NCBI GenBank assembly: GCA_934270345.1
Contig: CAKQPT010000010.1
Coordinates: forward strand, 10,596-74,595
DNA: 64,000 nucleotides
Direction of reading: 5' to 3'
Origin: an uncultured Oribacterium sp.
GTDB lineage: Bacteria > Bacillota > Clostridia > Lachnospirales > Lachnospiraceae
Shown: positions 8,175 to 15,307 of the stretch, in pieces
Position numbering within the stretch: the first letter of the stretch is position 1
Layout of the letters: each line of letters starts with the position of its first letter
The notes under the pieces: model-generated
Seen by the model: only the letters and a program-made list of their open reading frames with translations
The model's database searches: none
What the model was told of the DNA's origin: nothing
Program-made: the position numbers and the translations under genes

Positions 8175-9149
8175 TTGAAAACCATCAGCATCGTCATTCC
8201 ATGCTATAACGAGCAGGAGAACGTCGTTCCGCTCTACGAGGCCCTTCGGAGTATGTTCGCTTCCGACCTCCCTCAGTACCGCTACGAGCTCCTCTACATC
8301 GACAACGATTCCCACGACGAGACGCGCGCGCTGATCCGCGGCCTCTGTGCACAGGATCCACAGGTGAAGGCCATCTTCAATGCGAAGAACTTCGGCCAGT
8401 TCAACAGCCCGTACTACGCGATGCTGCAGTCCACCGGCGACGCCACGATCCTCATGGCCGCCGACTTCCAGGACCCGATCGAGATGATCCCGCAGTTCGT
8501 CGCAGCCTGGGAGGAGGGCTATAAGATCGCCATCGGCGTGAAGACCCACTCGAAGGAAAACCCGCTCATGTACGCCCTTCGCGGCCTCTACTACAAGCTC
8601 ATAAAGAAGATGTCCTCCGTCGACCAGATCGCGCAGTTCACCGGCTTCGGTCTCTACGACCACGCCTTCATCGACGTCATGCGGCAGCTGAACGACCCGA
8701 CCCCGTTCCTGCGTGGCATCGTCGCCGAGCTCGGCTTCCACCGGAAGGAAATTCCGTATACCCAGCCGAAGCGCCGCGCCGGCATCACGCACAACAACCT
8801 CTACACCCTGTACGACGCCGCGATGCTCGGCTTCACGAGCTACACGAAGGTCGGCCTCCGTATGGCGGTGTTCTTCGGTGCCGTCTGCAGCGCCATCAGC
8901 ATGCTGATCGCCATCATTTACCTCGTCATGAAGCTCATCTGGTGGGATCGCTTCCCGGCCGGCATGGCCCCGATGCTCATCGGCATGCTCTTCCTCGGCT
9001 CCGTGCAGATCTTCTTCATCGGTCTGCTCGGCGAGTACATCCTGAGCATCAACCAGCGCGTCATGCGCCGCCCGCTCGTCGTCGAGGAGGAGCGCCTGAA
9101 CTTCCCGGAGGACGCGATGATCGGCGGCATGGCCGACGCCTCAAAATAA
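8175..9149 (+). CDS. GT2 glycosyltransferase, DPM1/GtrB-like membrane form
   Basis: The TTG at 8175 is chosen because AGGAG lies 8 bases upstream and the family N-terminus KTISIVIPCYNE follows at once. At 324 residues it matches the usual length. The GT-A fold shows YIDNDSHD (nucleotide-binding region), ADFQDP (DxD-like, near residue 95) and the GFGLYD region. Two hydrophobic segments near the C-terminus (about 235-260 and 270-295) anchor it in the membrane. Such proteins transfer a sugar from NDP-sugar to polyprenyl phosphate. Unlike its operon neighbours it has no low-complexity insertion. Confidence 0.85.
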   Translation: MKTISIVIPCYNEQENVVPLYEALRSMFASDLPQYRYELLYIDNDSHDETRALIRGLCAQDPQVKAIFNAKNFGQFNSPYYAMLQSTGDATILMAADFQDPIEMIPQFVAAWEEGYKIAIGVKTHSKENPLMYALRGLYYKLIKKMSSVDQIAQFTGFGLYDHAFIDVMRQLNDPTPFLRGIVAELGFHRKEIPYTQPKRRAGITHNNLYTLYDAAMLGFTSYTKVGLRMAVFFGAVCSAISMLIAIIYLVMKLIWWDRFPAGMAPMLIGMLFLGSVQIFFIGLLGEYILSINQRVMRRPLVVEEERLNFPEDAMIGGMADASK

Positions 9150-9164
9150 TATAAAGGAAATATC

Positions 9165-11684
9165 ATGTTACGATTTAAAGTAGATATCGCGCTGGCGCGT
9201 GAGGGCGAACTCATGCTCCAGGGCTGGGCCTTCGGCTCAAATCCAGAAGAAGAAGTGAAGCTCACGGTCGTGGATCAGGCAGGCAACCCTGTCCCGGGCA
9301 CGACCGTGTCCTCTGTACGTCGTGATGAGGTGGTCAATGCCTTTTTCGGCGATGTCGTGAAGGCCCACGGAGCGCTCCGACGCGACCTCGGCTTCGACGT
9401 CCACACCCCGTACGCGCAGGGCGAGACCCGCATCCTCGTGCTGCAGGCCGACGGCCAGACGAAGCGCGTGAAGTTCACCGACCATATCCTCGAGGAGTTC
9501 AACTCCGTCGCCCACCGGAAACGCGAGAAGCTCCTCGCCCTGTTCCATTGGGAGACCGTCGAGGTGGCCTGGGAGTACTTCCAGAAGCACGGCCTCCGCG
9601 CCCTCTTTAAGAAATCTGTCCACAAGATCCAGAACATCCAGGACGACTACGACTATAACGAGTGGTATAAGAAGGTCCGCATCACAGACGAGGAGCTCGC
9701 GAAGCAGCGGGAGAGCGCCGGTGATTTCGCGCAGCAGCCGACCTTCTCCATCGTGATCCCGGTTTACGCGACCCCGGAGAAGTTCCTCCGCCGCATGCTC
9801 GACTCGATCCGGGAGCAGACCTACCCGAAGTTCGAGGTCTGCCTCGTAGACGCAACCCCGTACGCGAAGATCCAGCACGACCCGGCGCAGGGCCGTACAC
9901 CACAGGAGGTCCTCGCAGAGTACGCCGCCGCAGACAGCCGTTTCCGCTATGAAACCCTCGCGGAGAACCTCGGCATCGCGGAGAATACCAACGCCGCGAT
10001 CCGCATGGCGACCGGTGACTTCATCGTCCTCGCCGACCATGACGACGAGCTCGAGCCGCAGGCCCTCTATGAGTGCGTCCGTGCGATCAACGCCCATCCG
10101 GACGTCCAGGTCCTCTATTCCGACGAGGATAAGGTCGACTTCGAGGACATCTACTACTTCGAGCCGCACTTCAAGACTGATTTCAACCCGGACCTGCTCC
10201 GCTCCGTGAATTACATCTGCCACCTCTTCGTCGCCCGCCGAAGCCTCCTCGACGCCATCGCTGAGACCGCTGTCGACGGCCAGAAAATCTACGAGCGCAG
10301 CGCCTACGACGGTGCCCAGGACTACGACCTCATCCTCCGCGCCACCGAAAAAGCCCAGGCGATGGAGCAGGCCCGTCTCGTTTCCTGCGCCAATGCTTCC
10401 GACGCGAACGCAGTCACGAGTGCACAGCAGAGCGACACCGTTGCTTCGACTACGGCTGGCGTCGATGGCCAGACTTCGGCTGCAGAGATGAGTGCGCAGC
10501 CGGCCATCGCCGCGGCACTGAACCCGCTTGATCAGGAGCTCCTCCGCCAGGGCCGCTTCACCAGCAGCAACATCATCCACATCCCGATGGTGCTGTATCA
10601 CTGGCGCGCACACCAGGCGTCCACCGCGCAGCACCCGGAAGCGAAGCTCTACGCCTTCGAGGCCGGCACCCGCGCCGTATATGACCACTGCAAGCGCGTC
10701 GGCCTCCCAATTCAGAAGGTCGAGCAGGGTATCACCTACGGCTTCTACCATCCGATCTACGAAAATCAGCAGCCGCTGATCTCCGTCGTGATCCCGAATA
10801 AGGACCACACTGCCGACCTCGATAAGGCCATCACTTCCCTCGCCGCCGGCAACTATAAAAACCTTGAGTTCATCATCGTCGAAAACAACTCGGATCAGGA
10901 AGAAACCTGGAAGTATTACGAAGCACTGCCGAAGCGCTTCTCAAATGTGAAGGTCGTGAAGTGGGACGGCCCGTTCAACTATTCGGCGATCAACAACTAC
11001 GGCGTTCAGTTCACGCACGGCCAGTACCTGCTCTTCCTGAACAACGACATCGAGGAGATCGACCCGGATTCCATCGATGAGATGATCGGCTACGTACAGC
11101 GCGAAGACGTCGGCATCTGCGGCGCACGCCTCCTGTACCCGGACGAAGACATCCAGCACGCCGGCGTGATCATGGGCATGGGTGGTATCGCCGGTGCCGC
11201 CTTCGTACGCACCCACGACTCGGATCTCAGCTACATGCACCGTGCGAAGTGCATCCAGGACTACTCCTGCGTCACCGCCGCCTGCCTCCTCACGAAGCGC
11301 AGCCTCTTCGACCAGGTCGGTGGCTTCACCGAGAAGCTCGCCGTCGCCTTCAACGACGTCGACTACTGCATGAAGGTCCGGGCCCTCGGAAAGCTCGTCG
11401 TGTATAACCCATACGCGAAGTTCTACCACTACGAATCAAAGTCCCGCGGCATGGAAGACACCCCGGAGAAGCTCGCCCGCTTCCACTCCGAAATCCTCAC
11501 CTTCGGCACCACCTGGAAGGACATCCTCCGCGACGGCGACCCGTACTACAGCCCGGCCCTCACCTTCCGCAAGGCCAACTTCGCCCTGAAGGACCTCACC
11601 CAGGAACAGGTCGGCGAACCCATGCACTACGCCCTCCTGAAAGGCATCGTTTGGGACGGCCCCGACGCCGGCACCCAGTCGTAA
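9165..11684 (+). CDS. Large glycosyltransferase with two GT2 domains
   Basis: This 839-residue protein starts after AAAGGAAA, 15 bases past the previous gene. Residues about 1-105 form a beta-rich N-terminal region. The first GT2 domain begins near 190 (FSIVIPVY, then LADHDDELEP as the DxD region). The second begins near 535 (LISVVIPNKD, then FLNNDIEEI and the GAGIVLDP-like GARLLYPD). Such double-GT2 proteins build rhamnan- or mannan-like surface chains in other bacteria. A 55-residue Ser/Ala/Thr-rich insertion lies at about 396-450 inside the C-terminal part of the first domain, before HIPMVLYHWR. It is followed by a terminator. Confidence 0.85.
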   Translation: MLRFKVDIALAREGELMLQGWAFGSNPEEEVKLTVVDQAGNPVPGTTVSSVRRDEVVNAFFGDVVKAHGALRRDLGFDVHTPYAQGETRILVLQADGQTKRVKFTDHILEEFNSVAHRKREKLLALFHWETVEVAWEYFQKHGLRALFKKSVHKIQNIQDDYDYNEWYKKVRITDEELAKQRESAGDFAQQPTFSIVIPVYATPEKFLRRMLDSIREQTYPKFEVCLVDATPYAKIQHDPAQGRTPQEVLAEYAAADSRFRYETLAENLGIAENTNAAIRMATGDFIVLADHDDELEPQALYECVRAINAHPDVQVLYSDEDKVDFEDIYYFEPHFKTDFNPDLLRSVNYICHLFVARRSLLDAIAETAVDGQKIYERSAYDGAQDYDLILRATEKAQAMEQARLVSCANASDANAVTSAQQSDTVASTTAGVDGQTSAAEMSAQPAIAAALNPLDQELLRQGRFTSSNIIHIPMVLYHWRAHQASTAQHPEAKLYAFEAGTRAVYDHCKRVGLPIQKVEQGITYGFYHPIYENQQPLISVVIPNKDHTADLDKAITSLAAGNYKNLEFIIVENNSDQEETWKYYEALPKRFSNVKVVKWDGPFNYSAINNYGVQFTHGQYLLFLNNDIEEIDPDSIDEMIGYVQREDVGICGARLLYPDEDIQHAGVIMGMGGIAGAAFVRTHDSDLSYMHRAKCIQDYSCVTAACLLTKRSLFDQVGGFTEKLAVAFNDVDYCMKVRALGKLVVYNPYAKFYHYESKSRGMEDTPEKLARFHSEILTFGTTWKDILRDGDPYYSPALTFRKANFALKDLTQEQVGEPMHYALLKGIVWDGPDAGTQS

Positions 11685-11710
11685 AACCAGATAATTGAAG
11701 ACAAATGACC

Positions 11711-11740
11711 CCCCCGGCTTGCCTTGCATGCCGGGGTTTC
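11711..11740 (+). terminator. Intrinsic terminator after double GT2 gene
   Basis: CCCCGGC pairs with GCCGGGG around an 11-base loop, followed by TTTC. Confidence 0.75.
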
Positions 11741-11901
11741 TATATGGAAGCATCTACCACAAAGAGCTCTGAAGCCCATCCAGATGATAGCGAGGCCGAA
11801 CATTCAGTACCGGGCGCTGCCCGGACCCGCCCCTCGTCGGGGAGGCAGGAAAGGATCTCGTGGATCCTTTCTCGGCAGCAGGGTGATCCGTGTCACTCCG
11901 T

Positions 11902-11949
11902 CAAGGACTGCCCGGACGCATAAATGCGTCCAGCGTACTGTTCCTTGAC
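11902..11949. promoter_or_regulatory. Nested hairpin with GGACGCATAAATGCGTCC palindrome
   Basis: An outer CAAGGA/TCCTTG pair surrounds a perfect 7-bp stem GGACGCA/TGCGTCC with loop TAAA at 11914-11931. It resembles the palindromes found 200-280 bp downstream. The rest of the 555-bp gap from 11741 shows no credible gene. Confidence 0.5.
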
Positions 11950-12108
11950 TCCGTTCCCGCTCCAGGCAACGGCTACAGGTCATCAAATATTCGATTCGGG
12001 AAATGGCTGCGTAGCATTTAGTTGAGAATATGTACGAAATTAGTACAAAAGCACTGAAAATATGACATATTCTTAACTACACGTGATTTTTGCATGTTTG
12101 CACGTGCA

Positions 12109-12194
12109 ATGACACGCATAAATTGCGTGTCATCAGAAAACATAATACGCAATAATCGCATATTTGCATGAGTATAAGAACGCAATAATTGCGT
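12109..12194. promoter_or_regulatory. Cluster of three ACGCA...TGCGT palindromes (candidate operators)
   Basis: ATGACACGCA-TAAAT-TGCGTGTCAT (12109-12133), ACGCAATAATCGCAT (12147-12161) and ACGCAATAATTGCGT (12180-12194) share one dyad design. The last two are exactly 33 bp apart, about three helical turns. They lie just upstream of the MNT/HEPN promoter, and the MNT protein carries an XRE helix-turn-helix, so autoregulation is the simplest reading. Confidence 0.55.
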
Positions 12195-12198
12195 ATTT

Positions 12199-12230
12199 TT
12201 GCTGCGTATTTCTTTGCTTGATGATATAAT
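12199..12230 (+). promoter_or_regulatory. Probable promoter of MNT/HEPN pair
   Basis: A perfect TATAAT at 12225-12230 lies 66-75 bases before the gene. The upstream TTGCTG at 12199-12204 is 20 bases away, longer than usual, which would suit a promoter with regulatory proteins bound next to it. Confidence 0.5.
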
Positions 12231-12304
12231 GAACGAAACAGCAGTATATTCGATGAAAATTATGGTAGCAAGAACAGCTAACTTTTTTCTGAAAAGTGAA
12301 ATTT

Positions 12305-12787
12305 ATGAGCAGTGAAATGAAATTAAGAACATTAAGGAAGCAAAAGAAACTGACCCAGGTCGAGTGTGCGAAGTACCTGGGCATCCCGGTTCGTACATAC
12401 CAGAACTATGAAACGGATGAAAAAAAGCAGGATACGCCGAAATATGTCTATATGATACAGAAGCTGGACCAGTATGGATTCATCGATGAAAGCCATGGCA
12501 TCTTAAGTATCCAGAAAATAAAAGATGTATGCCGCGACATTTTCGCAGCCTATGATGTAGACTATTGCTATCTGTTCGGCTCTTACGCAAAGGGAAAAGC
12601 GACGGAAACAAGCGATGTAGATCTGCTGATTTCGACCACGGTTTCCGGCATGAAGTTCTATGAACTGGTCGAAGAGCTCCGGGAAGCTTTAAAAAAAGAA
12701 GTGGACCTGCTGAATCTGGAGCAGTTGAAAGATAATCTTGAACTCGTAAACGAAATCCTGAAGGACGGTATAAAAGTGTATGGATAA
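12305..12787 (+). CDS. XRE-type HTH fused to MNT nucleotidyltransferase (MntA-like antitoxin)
   Basis: The protein has about 160 residues. The N-terminal 45 residues form an XRE helix-turn-helix (LRKQKKLTQVECAKYLGI, VRTYQNYE). The C-terminal half is a minimal nucleotidyltransferase with GSYAKGKATETSDVDLL, the GS...DxD motif. In the MntA/HepT type VII system the MNT protein neutralises its HEPN partner by AMPylating a tyrosine. The gene overlaps the HEPN gene by 8 bases, so translation is likely coupled. The start is uncertain (GTG 12296, ATG 12305 or ATG 12317) because no good ribosome binding site is seen. The fused HTH and the upstream palindromes suggest self-repression. Confidence 0.85.
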   Translation: MSSEMKLRTLRKQKKLTQVECAKYLGIPVRTYQNYETDEKKQDTPKYVYMIQKLDQYGFIDESHGILSIQKIKDVCRDIFAAYDVDYCYLFGSYAKGKATETSDVDLLISTTVSGMKFYELVEELREALKKEVDLLNLEQLKDNLELVNEILKDGIKVYG

Positions 12788-13115
12788 CAAGAAAACAAAC
12801 CAATATTACCTACAGAAGATTATTACGGATCTTCGCTTTATCATCGCACATACGAAAGATATCTCTCAGGGAGAGCTGGAGGAAAACGAACTTCTGATTG
12901 ATTCCGTGATGTTTCGTCTGATACAGATTTCGGAGAATTCGGATCGCTTAAGCGAAGAATTTAAGCAACAGCATGCATCGATTCCCTGGCGGGCGATGAA
13001 AGGCCTTCGTAACCGAATCGTCCATGAATACGGCAATGTCGTATTATCAATCGTATATGATACCGTGAAAAAAGATATTCCGGAGCTCCTGGAGGATTTG
13101 GAGGATATCGAATAA
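12780..13115 (+). CDS. hepT: HEPN-domain ribonuclease toxin (HepT-like, DUF86)
   Basis: This 111-residue protein, of normal family length, has the HEPN catalytic motif RNRIVHEY (Rx4HxY) near residues 78-85. In the family, Arg and His form the RNase site of the dimer, and the Tyr is the residue AMPylated by MntA. It overlaps the upstream MNT gene by 8 bases, the usual layout of a type VII toxin-antitoxin pair. The pair sits between a terminator and a repeat array, apart from the glycan genes. Confidence 0.88.
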   Translation: MDNKKTNQYYLQKIITDLRFIIAHTKDISQGELEENELLIDSVMFRLIQISENSDRLSEEFKQQHASIPWRAMKGLRNRIVHEYGNVVLSIVYDTVKKDIPELLEDLEDIE

Positions 13116-13159
13116 ATCGTCAAACTTATCCTGTAAGGAATATTATCTAAATCGGATGG

Positions 13160-13580
13160 CGCTATCTAATATTGAACGATTTCAAAAATAGTGGATATGA
13201 TTTTCCTCTTGAAAAGCGTCAGCCAGCTGAAAACTATCCAACCATAGGCGATTTTAAAAATATTGGATATTGAAAGGCTTGTTTCGTAAGAGTGCGCCAC
13301 TCTCAAGTATCCAGCTTTTAAGAAAAGAAGGATTATTGGATATGCGCGCAAAAGAATTCTTCGCTAGAGCCCAAAATCCATATCCACTATTTTAGAAAGC
13401 GAGGACGATTGGATAGTACGCATATAAGCGTATGCCTGAATTCGCGTAAAACTATCCAATAAGTGCCGTTTTATGAAATCATAGATAGTTTTGCTCCCGG
13501 AGGAAAATGATAAAAACTATTGAAAATATCCACTATTAGAAAAATCGCTCACTATTGGATAGTGGCGCGGATTTTCACTT
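13160..13580. repeat. Degenerate tandem array, about 74-bp period, with inverted GGATA/TATCC boxes
   Basis: Forward boxes of the type TATTGGATAT occur at about 13186, 13261, 13333, 13408, 13483 (weak) and 13553. Reverse boxes of the type ACTATCCAAT occur at about 13232, 13306, 13380, 13451 and 13527. Both series step by 71-76 bp. Each unit is thus an imperfect inverted repeat with arms about 45 bp apart. The sequence between the boxes is poorly conserved. I see no convincing gene here; the region up to 13800 has no other feature except the -10 box. Confidence 0.7.
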
Positions 13581-13791
13581 ATTTCGCCCGTTACACTACT
13601 GAAAATTTCCGGGCCGCGCGCGGCAGTTCGCCGGAAATCGCGACCCATTCTCGCGCGGCAGCGCCAGCCACAAGAAAAATCGCAAAAGCAGATCTATCAC
13701 GAGGGCTTCGTCTTAGCGAAAATGTTACGATCATCCCGAAATCCTAAGAAATTTCTAACATCCTTGCTCTAGGTTTTTCAGAAAAATAGAG

Positions 13792-13797
13792 TATACT
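13792..13797 (+). promoter_or_regulatory. TATACT -10 box very close to the start codon
   Basis: TATACT lies 7 bases before the ATG at 13804, with no properly spaced -35 hexamer and no Shine-Dalgarno sequence. If used, it would give a nearly leaderless mRNA. Confidence 0.4.
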
Positions 13798-13803
13798 CCC
13801 AGT

Positions 13804-15219
13804 ATGATTAAAGATAACCAGCGTTTTTTAAATAATCTTCACGTCCTTCTGGACGTCCTCATCATCTGCGCGTCCTACGCCCTTGCGTGGCTCCTGACGA
13901 TCGTTGCACCGATCTTCCCGGCGGGCCACGGCGTACTCCCGCCGCAGGTCTATTTTGCTGCGCTCATTCCGATCGTACCGGCGTACCTCCTTCTCTACTG
14001 GGCGTTCCACCTGTACGAGCCGAAGCGCACCCACTCGAAGCGCGCCGAGCTCTGGCACATCTGCCAGGCCTGCGCCGTCGGCCTCATGCTGCTGACCTCG
14101 ATCCTCTTCGCGTTCCGACGCTCCGGATACTTCGGCAACTTCTCGACCCGAATGCTCGTCGCGTTCTCCATCATCGACATCACCCTGACGACGGTCGAAC
14201 GCTTCGGCATCCGCTATATCCTGTCGCGCCTCCGCCGGAAAGGCTTCAACCAGAAGCACGTCATGCTCGTCGGCTTCTCGGACGCCTCCGACCAGTTCAT
14301 CGACGCCTGCCGCCGCAACCCGGACTGGGGCTACCACATCTACGGCATCGTCGACGACATCGCTGAAGTCGGCGAAGGCTACAAGGGCGTTCGCGTCGTC
14401 GGTCGCATCTCCGAGCTCGAGCACATCCTCGCGCAGAACACCATCGACGAAATCGCGATCACCCTGCCGCTCGCAGCCTATGCGAAGCTCGACGGCATCG
14501 TGCACGTCTGCGAGAAGTCCGGCGTCCACACGAAGTTCATCCCGGACTATAACAACATCATCCACTCGAAGCCGGTCACCGAAGACATGGACGGCCTCCC
14601 GGTCATCAACATCCGGAACGTCCCGCTCACCGACCCGGTCAAGGCCACCGCGAAGCGCGCCGTCGACATCTTCGGCGCACTCGTCGGCATCACCCTCTTC
14701 AGCCCGATTATGCTCGCCGTCGCGATTCTCATCAAGTTCACCTCGCCGGGCCCGATCATCTTCAAGCAGGAGCGCGTCGGCCTTCACAACAAACCGTTCA
14801 TGATGTACAAGTTCCGCTCCATGGTGCAGCAGACCGAAGCCGACGAAAAGAAGGGCTGGACCGTCCCGGGTGACCCGCGCGTCACCCGCGTCGGCCGCTT
14901 CATACGGAAAACCTCCATCGACGAGTTCCCGCAGTTCTTCAACGTCCTCGCCGGCCAGATGTCCCTCATCGGCCCGCGACCGGAGCGCACCCAGTTCGTC
15001 GAGATGTTTAAGGAAGAAATCCCGCGCTACATGATCAAGCATCAGGTCCGCCCGGGCATGACCGGCTGGGCCCAGGTCAACGGCCTCCGCGGCGACACCT
15101 CGATCTACGAGCGTGTGAAGTACGACATCTGGTACATCGAGAACTGGACCATGTCCCTCGACGTAAAAATCCTTTTCCTCACGATTTTTAAAGGATTCGT
15201 AAACAAAAATGCATATTAA
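13804..15219 (+). CDS. Polyprenyl-phosphate sugar-1-phosphate transferase (WbaP/EPS transferase family)
   Basis: This 471-residue membrane protein has four to five N-terminal membrane segments (within 1-130), a CoA-binding-like middle domain (HVMLVGFSD, residues 150-260) and the C-terminal bacterial sugar transferase domain. That domain has FKQERVG, YKFRSM, IDEFPQFFNVL, MSLIGPRPE and GMTGWAQVNG. It starts a glycan repeat unit by moving a sugar phosphate from a UDP-sugar to undecaprenyl phosphate. The start lacks a Shine-Dalgarno sequence but is the only one that fits the family N-terminus. It has GC-rich codon use without a low-complexity insertion. A second initiating transferase lies at 24045-25409. 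Confidence 0.9.
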   Translation: MIKDNQRFLNNLHVLLDVLIICASYALAWLLTIVAPIFPAGHGVLPPQVYFAALIPIVPAYLLLYWAFHLYEPKRTHSKRAELWHICQACAVGLMLLTSILFAFRRSGYFGNFSTRMLVAFSIIDITLTTVERFGIRYILSRLRRKGFNQKHVMLVGFSDASDQFIDACRRNPDWGYHIYGIVDDIAEVGEGYKGVRVVGRISELEHILAQNTIDEIAITLPLAAYAKLDGIVHVCEKSGVHTKFIPDYNNIIHSKPVTEDMDGLPVINIRNVPLTDPVKATAKRAVDIFGALVGITLFSPIMLAVAILIKFTSPGPIIFKQERVGLHNKPFMMYKFRSMVQQTEADEKKGWTVPGDPRVTRVGRFIRKTSIDEFPQFFNVLAGQMSLIGPRPERTQFVEMFKEEIPRYMIKHQVRPGMTGWAQVNGLRGDTSIYERVKYDIWYIENWTMSLDVKILFLTIFKGFVNKNAY

Positions 15220-15307
15220 GTAAAAATTGCTGAAGCGGGGCAAGTATGGTAAAATCGTCTAAGTTTTTTTGAAAAGTAGCTGCAACCCGCAGTATGAGGA
15301 TAAACGA

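Noticed and set aside
3511..13580. CRISPR arrays (the two tandem arrays)
   Set aside because: Units are degenerate with no constant repeat plus unique spacer pattern, and no cas genes are in the window.
13828..15243. 471-codon open frame on the minus strand, opposite the WbaP-like gene
   Set aside because: It is a by-product of the GC-rich third-position bias. Its translation is Asp/Arg/Val/Glu-biased without a fold, while the plus strand encodes a clear sugar transferase.
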